Part shown: piece by piece, positions 26,678 to 36,623 of the stretch
How the letters are laid out: the number at the start of each line of letters is the position of its first letter
How positions within the stretch are numbered: the first letter of the stretch is position 1
From: Streptomyces clavifer
Lineage (GTDB): Bacteria; Actinomycetota; Actinomycetes; Streptomycetales; Streptomycetaceae
Length of the DNA: 64,000 nt
NCBI GenBank assembly: GCA_014651175.1
Contig: BMWJ01000006.1
Coordinates: 310,001-374,000, forward strand
Direction of reading: 5' to 3'
Notes under the pieces: model-generated
Told to the model about the DNA's origin: nothing
What the model saw: the letters and a program-made list of their open reading frames with translations, nothing else
The model's database searches: none
Program-made: the position numbers and the translations under genes

Positions 26678-28270
26678 TCAGCCGGTGCTGTTCTTGAGCT
26701 CCCAGAGCTGCAGGTCGGCCGAGGAGGTGACGGCCCACTCCACGCCGGTCAGGCCGTCGCGGGAGGCGACGTACTGCTTGCCCTGCCAGACCGGGAGGAC
26801 GGGGACGTCGGTGGCGACGATGTCCTGGATCTTCGAGAAGGTCTCGGCCGCGGCGCTGCGGTCCGCCACCCGCCGGGACTCCGGGATGAGGGTGTCCTGG
26901 ATGAGGGTGGACTCGTAGGGCGAGTTGAGGAAGTTGTTCTTGTCGAGGAACGGCGCCGTGTAGGTGTCCGGGTCCGGGAAGTCGGGGAACCATCCCATGC
27001 CGTAGACCGCGTAGTCGCCGTTGCTCTGCGCGGTCCGGTACTTGGCCCAGGGAGTGCCCTTGACGTCGACCTCGAAGAGCTTCGAGTCGTTGAGCTGCTT
27101 GCCCAGCGCCTTGTACTCGGCGGCGGTGGCGGGACCGTAGCGGTCCGTCGTGTAGTGCAGCGTGAACTTCACCGGCGTCGAGATGCCGGCCCTCTCCAGG
27201 ATCTTCCCGGCCTCGTCGACGTCGGGCTCGCCGTACTTGTTGAAGAAGGAGTTGGTGTGGTTGGTGATGCCGCTCGGGATCAGCGAGTAGAGCGGTTCGG
27301 CCGTGGTGCCGTACACGCCGCTCGCGATGGCGCCCCGGTCGATGATCTGGGCCATGGCCTGGCGCACGGCCTTGTCCTTGACCGCCGGGTCCTCGGTGTT
27401 GAAGGCCATGTAGCTGATGGCGAGGCCGGGCATCTCCGTGAGCTTGATGCCCTCCACCGGATCCTGGAGCATCTTCTGGGCCTGCTCGGGCGACATGGTG
27501 CGCGTCATCATGTCGATCTCCCCGTCCTCGAGCGCCTTGCCCATGGCCACGGCGTCGGGGTAGAGGTCGAGCTCCACCTTGTTGTTGAGGATCTTCACGT
27601 CGCCCTTGTACTTGGGGTTCTTGGTGAAGACCATCTTGACGACCTGGTCGCCCTTGACCTCGGGCTTCATGGTGTACGGGCCGGACCCGTCGACCTCGAA
27701 GCCCTCGCGGGGGCTCTTCGCCGGGTACTTGTCCTTCTGCACGATGCCGGCGGCCGGGGTCGCGAGCTTGTACGGGAAGGTCGCGTCCGGGGTCTTCAGG
27801 TGGAAGACGATCTGGTCCTCCCCCTTGGTCTCCATCGTGTCGATGTTGGCGAGCAGACCGACGGGACCGGCCTCGTCCTCGATGTCGAGCACGCGCTGGA
27901 TGGAGTACTTCACGTCGTCCGGAGTGACGGGCGTGCCGTCCGCGAAGGTCAGGCCGGCGCGGAGGGTGCAGCGGTAGCTCTCGTTCTCCGTGTCGGTGAA
28001 CGCGCAGCTCCGGGCCGCCTCGGGCACGGGCTCACCGCCGCCGCGCGGGATGTGGGTCAGCGTCTGCACCGTCTGGCGCAGCACGTTCCAGACTCCCGCC
28101 TCGTAGCCGATCGCCGGGTCGAACGGCGCCGGCGCCTCGGAGGAGGAGGAGAACTGGTCCGTCGTCCCGACAACGATGGCATCGCCCTCGCCTTCCGACC
28201 CGCCACAGGCGGCGAGCACGGGCGCCAGCAGGCCCACTACGGCCGGCAGCACCAGCGTCTTGCGGTTCAT
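26678..28270 (-). CDS. ABC transporter substrate-binding lipoprotein, family 5
   Basis: The 530-residue product starts with a lipobox (PVLAAC) and has the family-5 (peptide/oligopeptide or nickel) binding fold; FADGTPVTPDDVKYSIQRV is the family signature. It would capture peptides or similar ligands outside the cell for a membrane permease. No permease or ATPase gene adjoins it, so it is an orphan binding protein. ATG 28270 has GGAG nine bases upstream; a GTG five codons earlier has none. It converges with the response regulator across a strong terminator. Confidence 0.92.
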   Translation of the reverse strand: MNRKTLVLPAVVGLLAPVLAACGGSEGEGDAIVVGTTDQFSSSSEAPAPFDPAIGYEAGVWNVLRQTVQTLTHIPRGGGEPVPEAARSCAFTDTENESYRCTLRAGLTFADGTPVTPDDVKYSIQRVLDIEDEAGPVGLLANIDTMETKGEDQIVFHLKTPDATFPYKLATPAAGIVQKDKYPAKSPREGFEVDGSGPYTMKPEVKGDQVVKMVFTKNPKYKGDVKILNNKVELDLYPDAVAMGKALEDGEIDMMTRTMSPEQAQKMLQDPVEGIKLTEMPGLAISYMAFNTEDPAVKDKAVRQAMAQIIDRGAIASGVYGTTAEPLYSLIPSGITNHTNSFFNKYGEPDVDEAGKILERAGISTPVKFTLHYTTDRYGPATAAEYKALGKQLNDSKLFEVDVKGTPWAKYRTAQSNGDYAVYGMGWFPDFPDPDTYTAPFLDKNNFLNSPYESTLIQDTLIPESRRVADRSAAAETFSKIQDIVATDVPVLPVWQGKQYVASRDGLTGVEWAVTSSADLQLWELKNSTG

Positions 28271-28285
28271 CTGGACGTTCTCCAC

Positions 28286-28615
28286 TCATTCCGGCCTGTG
28301 AGAAATCCGAGATTAGTAGGCGCCGCGAGGCGACTTGACCGGTGCTCGCGGGCCCCGTATCCACTCGGTGATCGCTCATGACCGCGCGTCTATGTCACGC
28401 TCGGGAATGATTCGTACAGTGATCCATGAAACCGGACGTATGGGTGCGTGAAACGGGCAGCCGGGCTTGGAACGGGCTCTCGCGGACGTGACACCAAGTG
28501 ACGAAGGTCACTCTCCCGGCGGACGCCCTTCGTTGACATGCACCTGGCTTGTGCGCTGTGCCCGGGGAGGTCGACGCCTGCCGCGCACGCCGCGGGGCGA
28601 CGCTCGGTGCTCGGA
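28286..28615. other. 330-base gap without a supported gene
   Basis: This AT-richer stretch lies upstream of the binding-protein gene and downstream of the HAD gene. A TAATCT hexamer on the minus strand (28315 to 28310) is a plausible -10 for the binding-protein gene. A small inverted repeat, GTGACGAAGGTCAC, is at 28498-28511. Short open frames here lack sites and homology. Confidence 0.4.
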
Positions 28616-29317
28616 TCAGGGCGTTTCGGTGACCAGGGCGCGCAGGAAGGCGAGGTCCACCTGTTCGAGCGACGGAACGACTACCCGTCCCGGCGCGACG
28701 GCGATCGGTGCCACGGACGGCACGGCGACCACCCGGCAGCCCGCGGCCTCGGCTGCGGCGACTCCCGTCGCGGTGTCCTCGACGACCGCGCAGCGCCACG
28801 GGTCCGCCCCGAAGCCGGCCGCCGCGGCGAGATAGGGCTCGGGGTGGGGCTTCGTCCGGGCCACCTCGTCACCCGCGATCGTGAGCGCGAAGTGGTGGCG
28901 GCCCACCGAGTCCAGCACCCGCTCGATGATCCTCCGGTGGGACGCCGAGACCAGGGCCGTGGGCACCTCGTGCGCGGCGAGCTCGGCGAGCAGCCGGGCG
29001 GCGCCGGGCATCAGCGGCACCCCGCGGCCGATGCGCTTCTCGAAGCGGTCGTTGAGCAGGACCGTGAGCTCCTCGATGGCGATGTCGGCGCCGGTGACGT
29101 CGATGAGGTAGCCGGCACTGCGGGTCATCGGCCCGCCGACGACCACGTCGCGCCATGCCTCGTCGAGCCGGTGCCCGAGGTCGGCGAAGACCTCGACCTC
29201 CACGTCCCACCAGAAGCCCTCGGTGTCGACCAGGGTGCCGTCCATGTCGAGAAGAACCGCCTGCAGGGCGGACCCTTCGGCCGTGCGGGTCAAGGACGCG
29301 GGGACCGTACTGGTCAT
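28616..29317 (-). CDS. HAD-superfamily hydrolase (beta-phosphoglucomutase-like)
   Basis: The 233-residue protein contains the HAD motifs: LLDMDGTLVDTE (nucleophile Asp and acid/base Asp), VSASHRR (motif II Ser), KPHPEPYL (motif III Lys) and VVEDTATGVAAA (motif IV). The cap insertion between motifs I and II is the alpha-helical C1 type of phosphatases and phosphoglucomutases. The substrate is unknown. ATG 29317 has GGAGGTG seven bases upstream. It follows metH across a hairpin. Confidence 0.9.
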   Translation of the reverse strand: MTSTVPASLTRTAEGSALQAVLLDMDGTLVDTEGFWWDVEVEVFADLGHRLDEAWRDVVVGGPMTRSAGYLIDVTGADIAIEELTVLLNDRFEKRIGRGVPLMPGAARLLAELAAHEVPTALVSASHRRIIERVLDSVGRHHFALTIAGDEVARTKPHPEPYLAAAAGFGADPWRCAVVEDTATGVAAAEAAGCRVVAVPSVAPIAVAPGRVVVPSLEQVDLAFLRALVTETP

Positions 29318-29343
29318 CCGGCACACCTCCGTGAGGGACGAGA

Positions 29344-29381
29344 AGGCCGGCCGCGTTCCCGGTGGGAACGGCGACCGGCCT
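29344..29381 (-). terminator. metH terminator
   Basis: AGGCCGG...GTTCCC pairs with GGGAAC...CCGGCCT with one bulge, between metH and the HAD gene. Confidence 0.6.
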
Positions 29382-29457
29382 GCACTGGACCGACCATTCT
29401 ACGACTCGTCCGGCTACGGCGCGGGGTACGGCGCCCCACCGTGCGTCGAACGGCTCA

Positions 29458-32400
29458 CTACCTGGCGTTGAAGTACTTCGCCTCGGGGTGGTGGATGACG
29501 ATCGCGTCCGTGGACTGCTCCGGGTGCAGCTGGAACTCCTCGGACAGCTTCACACCGATGCGCTCGGGCTCCAGGAGCGCGGCGATCTTCGCCCGGTCCT
29601 CCAGGTCGGGGCAGGCACCGTAGCCGAGGGAGAAGCGCGCTCCGCGGTACTTCAGCGCGAACATCTCCTCGACGTCGGACGGGTCCTCCCCGGCGAAGCC
29701 CAGCTCGCTGCGGACGCGCGCGTGCCAGTACTCGGCGAGCGCCTCGGCCAGCTGCACGGACAGGCCGTGCAGCTCCAGGTAGTCGCGGTAGGAATTCGCT
29801 TCGAAGAGCTCGGCGGTGGCACCGCCGATCTTCGAGCCGACCGTCACGACCTGGAGTCCGATCACGTCCGTCTCCCCCGACTCCTCGGGACGGAAGAAGT
29901 CCGCGAGACAGAGGCGGCGGCCGCGGCGCTGGCGCGGGAAGGTGAAGCGGGTGCGCTCCGAGCCGTCCTCGTGCAGCAGGATCAGGTCGTCGCCCTTGGA
30001 GACGCACGGGAAGTAGCCGTAGACGACGGCGGCCTCCAGCAGGTTCTCGGTGTGGAGCTTGTCGAGCCAGCCGCGCAGGTGCGGACGGCCCTCGGTCTCC
30101 ACGAGCTCCTCGTACGTCGGCCCGTCGCCCGCGCGGGCCTGCTTGAGGCCCCACTGGCCCTTGAAGAGGGCGCCCTCGTCCAGCCAGGAGGCGTACTCCT
30201 TGAGCTGGATCCCCTTCACCACGCGGGTGCCCCAGAACGGCGGCTCGGGGACCGGGTTGGTGACGGACACGTCGGAGCGCACCCCCTCCTCCGTCTCCTC
30301 GGCCTCCGGCACGGCGATGTCCCGCTTGGGCACCCTGCGCTGCTTCAGCTCGGGCAGGGTGGCGCCCGGGACGCCCCGCTTGACGGCGATGAGGGCGTCC
30401 ATCAGGCGCAGCCCCTCGAAGGCGTCACGGGCGTAGCGGACCTCGCCCTCGTAGATCTCGTGCAGGTCCTGCTCGACGTAGGCCCGGGTGAGGGCGGCGC
30501 CGCCGAGGATCACCGGGTAGTCGGCCGACAGCTTGCGCTGGTTCAGCTCCTCCAGGTTCTCCTTCATGATCACGGTCGACTTCACCAGGAGACCGGACAT
30601 GCCGATGACGTCGGCCCGGTGCTCCTCGGCGGCCTCCAGGATCGCGGAGACGGGCTGCTTGATGCCCAGGTTGACGACGTTGTAGCCGTTGTTCGACAGG
30701 ATGATGTCGACGAGGTTCTTGCCGATGTCGTGGACGTCGCCGCGGACCGTGGCGAGCACGATGGTGCCCTTGCCGTCGGCGTCGGACTTCTCCATGTGCG
30801 GCTCGAGGTGCGCCACCGCGGTCTTCATGACCTCGGCGGACTGCAGCACGAAGGGCAGCTGCATCTGGCCGGAGCCGAAGAGCTCGCCGACGACCTTCAT
30901 GCCCGCGAGCAGGGTGTCGTTGACGATGTCGAGGGCGGGCCGGGTCCGCAGGGCCTCGTCGAGGTCGGTCTCCAGGCCGTTCTTCTCGCCGTCGATGATG
31001 CGGCGCTGCAGGCGCTCGTCCAGCGGCAGGGCGAGGAGTTCCTCCGCCTTGCCCGCCTTCATCGACTTCATGTTGACGCCCTCGAAGAGCTCCATGAGCC
31101 GCTGCAGCGGGTCGTAGCCCTCGGCGCGCCGGTCGTACACGAGGTCGAGGGCGACCTTGACCTGCTCCTCCTCCAGCCGGGCGATCGGCAGGATCTTGGA
31201 GGCGTGCACGATCGCCGAGTCCAGACCGGCCTTGACGCACTCGTCGAGGAAGACGGAGTTCAGGACGACGCGGGCGGCCGGGTTCAGGCCGAAGGAGATG
31301 TTGGACAGGCCGAGCGTGGTCTGTACGTCGGGGTGCCGCTTCTTCAGCTCGCGGATCGCCTCGATCGTGGCGATGCCGTCCTTGCGGGACTCCTCCTGGC
31401 CCGTACAGATGGTGAAGGTCAGGCAGTCGATGAGGATGTCCGCCTCGTGGATGCCCCAGTTGCCCGTGAGGTCCTCGATGAGGCGCTCGGCGATGGCGAC
31501 CTTGTGCTCGACGGTGCGGGCCTGGCCCTCCTCGTCGATGGTCAGCGCGATCAGCGCGGCACCGTGTTCGGAGGCCAGCGCGCTGACCTTGGCGAAGCGG
31601 GACTCGGGGCCGTCGCCGTCCTCGTAGTTGACGGAGTTGAGGACGGCTCGTCCGCCGAGCTTCTCCAGACCGGCCCGCAGCACGGGGAGTTCGGTGGAGT
31701 CCAGGACGATGGGGAGGGTCGAGGCGGTGGCGAAACGGCCGGCCAGCTCCTCCATGTCGGCGACGCCGTCGCGGCCCACGTAGTCGACGCAGAGGTCGAG
31801 CATGTGCGCGCCCTCGCGGATCTGGTCGCGGGCCATCTCCACGCAGTCGTCCCAGCGCGCGCCCAGCATGGCCTCGCGGAACTTCTTCGACCCGTTGGCG
31901 TTCGTGCGCTCGCCGATCGCCAGGTAGGAGGTGTCCTGGCGGAACGGGACGGTCTGGTAGAGCGAGGCGGCGCCCGGTTCGGGGCGCGGCTCGCGGACGG
32001 TGGGTGCCATGCCGCGGACCCGCTCGACGACCTGCCGCAGGTGCTCGGGGGTCGTGCCGCAGCAGCCGCCGACCAGGGAGAGGCCGTACTCGCGCACGAA
32101 GGTCTCCTGGGCGTCCGCGAGCTCGGCCGGGGACAGCGGGTAGTGCGCGCCGTTCTTGCCGAGCACCGGCAGGCCGGCGTTCGGCATGCAGGAGAGCGGG
32201 ATGCGGGAGTGCCGGGCGAGGTAGCGCAGGTGCTCGCTCATCTCGGCGGGGCCGGTGGCACAGTTCAGGCCGATCATGTCGATGCCGAGCGGCTCGAGCG
32301 CGGTCAGCGCGGCACCGATCTCGGAGCCGAGCAGCATCGTGCCGGTCGTCTCGACGGTGACGGAGCAGATGACCGGCAGGTCGGCGCCGGTGGCTTCGAG

Positions 32401-32970
32401 GGCGCGCCGGGCGCCGATGACGGACGCCTTGGTCTGCAGGAGGTCCTGGGTGGTCTCCACCAGGAGGGCGTCGGCGCCGCCGGCGATCATGCCTTCGGCG
32501 TTCTGCTGGTAGGCGTCGCGGAGCTTGTCGTACGGGGCGTGGCCCAGGGTCGGCAGTTTGGTGCCGGGGCCCATGGATCCCAGTACCCAGCGCTGCTGCC
32601 CGGTGGACGCGGTGAACTCGTCGGCCACCTCGCGTGCGATGCGCGCGCCGGACTCGGAGAGCTCGAAGACCCGCTCCGGAATGTCGTACTCGCCGAGGGC
32701 CGCGAGGTTCGCGCCGAAGGTGTTGGTCTCGACGCAGTCGACGCCGACCGCGAAGTACTCCTCGTGCACCGAACGGACGATGTCGGGCCGGGTCGCGTTC
32801 AGGACCTCGTTGCAGCCTTCGAGGTTCTGGAAGTCCTCGAGGCTGGGGTCCTGGGCCTGGAGCATCGTGCCCATGGCACCGTCCGCCACGACCACTCGGG
32901 TGGCGAGAGCCTCCCGTAGGGCCGCGGCACGGGTCCGGCTGTCAGCGGAAGGGGTCGGCAACGAGGCCAT
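29458..32970 (-). CDS. metH: Cobalamin-dependent methionine synthase MetH
   Basis: MetH (1170 aa) transfers methyl groups from methyltetrahydrofolate to homocysteine through cobalamin. In order: homocysteine domain (to about 330, with zinc cysteines in GLNCATG and VGGCCGTTPEH), pterin domain (about 350-620, GERTNANGSKKF), cobalamin-binding domain (about 640-880, with the axial His of DVHDIGKN) and the AdoMet reactivation domain (to the end, with RFSLGYGACPD). ATG 32970 has GGGAG upstream; the in-frame start at 33030 is not supported. No B12 riboswitch was recognised in the leader. It is divergent from gylR. Confidence 0.97.
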   Translation of the reverse strand: MASLPTPSADSRTRAAALREALATRVVVADGAMGTMLQAQDPSLEDFQNLEGCNEVLNATRPDIVRSVHEEYFAVGVDCVETNTFGANLAALGEYDIPERVFELSESGARIAREVADEFTASTGQQRWVLGSMGPGTKLPTLGHAPYDKLRDAYQQNAEGMIAGGADALLVETTQDLLQTKASVIGARRALEATGADLPVICSVTVETTGTMLLGSEIGAALTALEPLGIDMIGLNCATGPAEMSEHLRYLARHSRIPLSCMPNAGLPVLGKNGAHYPLSPAELADAQETFVREYGLSLVGGCCGTTPEHLRQVVERVRGMAPTVREPRPEPGAASLYQTVPFRQDTSYLAIGERTNANGSKKFREAMLGARWDDCVEMARDQIREGAHMLDLCVDYVGRDGVADMEELAGRFATASTLPIVLDSTELPVLRAGLEKLGGRAVLNSVNYEDGDGPESRFAKVSALASEHGAALIALTIDEEGQARTVEHKVAIAERLIEDLTGNWGIHEADILIDCLTFTICTGQEESRKDGIATIEAIRELKKRHPDVQTTLGLSNISFGLNPAARVVLNSVFLDECVKAGLDSAIVHASKILPIARLEEEQVKVALDLVYDRRAEGYDPLQRLMELFEGVNMKSMKAGKAEELLALPLDERLQRRIIDGEKNGLETDLDEALRTRPALDIVNDTLLAGMKVVGELFGSGQMQLPFVLQSAEVMKTAVAHLEPHMEKSDADGKGTIVLATVRGDVHDIGKNLVDIILSNNGYNVVNLGIKQPVSAILEAAEEHRADVIGMSGLLVKSTVIMKENLEELNQRKLSADYPVILGGAALTRAYVEQDLHEIYEGEVRYARDAFEGLRLMDALIAVKRGVPGATLPELKQRRVPKRDIAVPEAEETEEGVRSDVSVTNPVPEPPFWGTRVVKGIQLKEYASWLDEGALFKGQWGLKQARAGDGPTYEELVETEGRPHLRGWLDKLHTENLLEAAVVYGYFPCVSKGDDLILLHEDGSERTRFTFPRQRRGRRLCLADFFRPEESGETDVIGLQVVTVGSKIGGATAELFEANSYRDYLELHGLSVQLAEALAEYWHARVRSELGFAGEDPSDVEEMFALKYRGARFSLGYGACPDLEDRAKIAALLEPERIGVKLSEEFQLHPEQSTDAIVIHHPEAKYFNAR

Positions 32971-33172
32971 GGATGTTCTCCCTGGAATGCGACGGCTGTC
33001 GGCTTTGCGCCCTTCTGCGGAGGAGGGCACGCGGCCAGCGTAGCCGGGCGGGGCGCAGGGCGGTCGTAGCGTCCCACGGGGCGGACTGCATGCTGTGCGG
33101 ACGGCGGGGCCCGGTCGCGTGGTGGCGCGGAATCACCGCGCCGCCGGACAGAGGTCGGCATCGACCGATAGT

Positions 33173-33189
33173 GTTCAGCATTGTCGAAC
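33173..33189. promoter_or_regulatory. Candidate GylR operator upstream of gylR
   Basis: GTTCAGCATTGTCGAAC is an imperfect palindrome (GTTCnnCAnTGnnGAAC) 22 bases before ATG 33212. Its half GCATTGTCGAAC recurs exactly upstream of glpF. The match implies autoregulation by the IclR-type product; this is inferred from repetition. Confidence 0.6.
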
Positions 33190-33211
33190 CGAGGTGGAGG
33201 AGTACGGCGCG

Positions 33212-33976
33212 ATGGCCAAGAACATCCAGTCGCTCGAGCGGGCGGCGGCGATGCTGCGTCTGCTGGCGGGCGGTGAGCGCCGGCTCGGGCTCTCCGACAT
33301 CTCGTCATCGCTGGGACTGGCCAAGGGCACCGCACACGGCATCCTGCGGACGCTGCAGCACGAGGGCTTCGTGGAGCAGGACGCGGCGTCCGGCCGCTAC
33401 CAGCTCGGCGCCGAGCTGCTGCGCCTGGGCAACAGCTACCTCGACGTCCACGAGCTCCGGGCCCGCGCCCTGGTGTGGACCGACGACCTGGCCCGCTCGA
33501 GCGGCGAGAGCGTCCACCTCGGCGTGCTGCACCAGCACGGCGTGCTCATCGTCCACCACGTCTTCCGGCCCGACGACAGCCGCCAGGTGCTGGAGGTCGG
33601 CGCGATGCAGCCGCTGCACTCCACCGCCCTGGGCAAGGTGCTCTCCGCCTACGACCCGGTCGCGCACAGCGAGGTCGTCGAGGCGGAACGGCGGCCGTTC
33701 ACCCCGCGCACCGTCACCGGCGAGCAGGAGTTCGAGTCGCTGCTCGACCTGATCCGGGCGCAGGGCTGGGCGTCCGACGTGGAGGAGACCTGGGAGGGCG
33801 TGGCGGCGGTGGCCGCCCCGGTCCACGACCGGCGCGGCATGCCGGTCGGCGCGGTGGCCGTGACGGGCGCCGTGGAACGCGTGTCGCCGGGCGGTGACCT
33901 GCGCCCCGAGCTGATCGCCGCCGTGCGGGACTGCGCCCGCGCGGTCTCCCGGGATCTGGGCGCCGGGCGCTTCTGA
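33212..33976 (+). CDS. gylR: IclR-family glycerol operon regulator GylR
   Basis: The 254-residue protein has the IclR layout: N-terminal winged helix (about 1-65, KNIQSLERAAAMLRLLAGG and LGLAKGTAHGILRTLQ) and a C-terminal GAF-like effector domain. In Streptomyces coelicolor GylR represses the glycerol catabolic operon, and the immediate downstream genes here are exactly glpF, glpK and glpD. GGAGGAG precedes ATG 33212. An operator-like palindrome is next to its start, and four related boxes occur in all. Confidence 0.94.
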   Translation: MAKNIQSLERAAAMLRLLAGGERRLGLSDISSSLGLAKGTAHGILRTLQHEGFVEQDAASGRYQLGAELLRLGNSYLDVHELRARALVWTDDLARSSGESVHLGVLHQHGVLIVHHVFRPDDSRQVLEVGAMQPLHSTALGKVLSAYDPVAHSEVVEAERRPFTPRTVTGEQEFESLLDLIRAQGWASDVEETWEGVAAVAAPVHDRRGMPVGAVAVTGAVERVSPGGDLRPELIAAVRDCARAVSRDLGAGRF

Positions 33977-34036
33977 GCGCCCACCGCGCCGACGGTAACG
34001 ATCGAGTCCCGCACCGAGTCCCACGTCACAGAACTC

Positions 34037-34066
34037 TTGACGCTTCCTTCATTCGGGAGAAACATT
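34037..34066 (+). promoter_or_regulatory. Candidate glpF promoter
   Basis: TTGACG at 34037-34042 and AACATT at 34061-34066 with an 18-base spacer resemble a sigma-70-type promoter. The -10 overlaps the first GylR-like box, which fits repression. Confidence 0.4.
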
Positions 34067-34108
34067 GCCGTTCACCGGTCGGCATTGTCGAACGCTTAAC
34101 GGCAATAC
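34062..34108. promoter_or_regulatory. Cluster of three GylR-like boxes upstream of glpF
   Basis: ACATTGCCGTTC (34062-34073), GCATTGTCGAAC (34082-34093, exact copy of the gylR box) and, in reverse orientation, GTATTGCCGTTA (34108 to 34097). The first two are 20 bases apart, close to two helical turns. Role inferred. Confidence 0.55.
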
Positions 34109-34249
34109 GCGTTAGGGTGTGACAGTGCCGAGGGCCGGTCAAGCCCTTGCAGGTGACGTACTCGTACGGACGAGTACCCACCTGGGGCGCGATCCACCGG
34201 AGGGACCCGGTGTTTCGCCTTCCCCTGGACGAAGGACAAAGGAGTCGCG

Positions 34250-35041
34250 GTGTCCAGCTCCGACATCTTCATCGGCGAGACCATCGGTACCGCCGTACTC
34301 ACCCTGCTCGGCGGCGGTGTCTGTGCCGCCGTCACGCTCAAGCGCTCCAAGGCGCAGAACGCCGGCTGGCTCGCCATCACCTTCGGGTGGGGTTTCGCCG
34401 TACTCACCGGCGCCTACCTCGCCTCCGGTGTGTCCGGCGCCCATCTGAACCCCGCGGTCACGCTCGGCCTCGCGATCCAGGGCGGCACCGAGTGGAGCGA
34501 CGTACCCCTGTACTTCGCCTCTCAGCTGCTCGGCGCGATGATCGGTGCCGTGCTCGTCTGGGCCGTGTACTACGGACAGTTCCACGCGCACCTCACCGAT
34601 CCCGAGATCGTGAAGGCCCAGCCCGCCGTGGAGGGCATGGTCGACCAGTCGGCCGCCCCCAAGGCCGGCCCCGTGCTCGGCGTCTTCTCCACCGGTCCGG
34701 AGATCCGGCACGCGGTGCAGAACGTGGTCACGGAGGTCATCGCCACCGCTGTGCTGATCCTGGCGATCCTCACTCAGGGGCTCAACAACGAGGGCAACGG
34801 ACTCGGCACGCTCGGCGCGCTGATCACCGCCCTGGTCGTCGTCGGTATCGGCCTCTCGCTCGGCGGCCCGACCGGCTACGCGATCAACCCGGTACGTGAC
34901 CTCGGTCCGCGCATCGTGCACGCGCTGCTGCCACTGCCGAACAAGGGTGGTTCCGACTGGAGCTACGCCTGGGTACCGGTAGTGGGACCGCTCATAGGCG
35001 CCGCTCTGGCCGGCGGGCTCTACAACCTCGCCTTCGCCTGA
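34250..35041 (+). CDS. glpF: Glycerol uptake facilitator (aquaporin family)
   Basis: The 263-residue MIP-family protein forms a channel for passive glycerol entry. Both pore loops are present: HLNPAVT after helix 2 and the variant [11 protein letters not shown], in which the usual NPA is NPV. The Asp of NPVRD favours glycerol over water, as in GlpF. Six membrane helices are apparent, with an extended loop between helices 3 and 4. GTG 34250 follows AAAGGAG. It is first of glpF-glpK-glpD, which together bring in and oxidise glycerol. Confidence 0.95.
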   Translation: MSSSDIFIGETIGTAVLTLLGGGVCAAVTLKRSKAQNAGWLAITFGWGFAVLTGAYLASGVSGAHLNPAVTLGLAIQGGTEWSDVPLYFASQLLGAMIGAVLVWAVYYGQFHAHLTDPEIVKAQPAVEGMVDQSAAPKAGPVLGVFSTGPEIRHAVQNVVTEVIATAVLILAILTQGLNNEGNGLGTLGALITALVVVGIGLSLGGPTGYAINPVRDLGPRIVHALLPLPNKGGSDWSYAWVPVVGPLIGAALAGGLYNLAFA

Positions 35042-35082
35042 GCCGTGATCCTTCACACCACACAGACCTCCGGGAGCACACC

Positions 35083-36618
<1,536 letters not shown>

Positions 36619-36623
36619 TCGAT

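Noticed and set aside
28395-28799. Minus-strand open frame in the gap upstream of the peptide-binding protein gene
   Set aside because: It has no ribosome binding site, overlaps the HAD gene in another frame, and has no recognisable motif.
29362-32919. Plus-strand 1185-codon open frame opposite metH
   Set aside because: Mirror of metH codons; no motif of its own.
32971-33211. Possible cobalamin riboswitch upstream of metH
   Set aside because: I looked for the B12-box and conserved helices and did not find them in the short metH-gylR interval.
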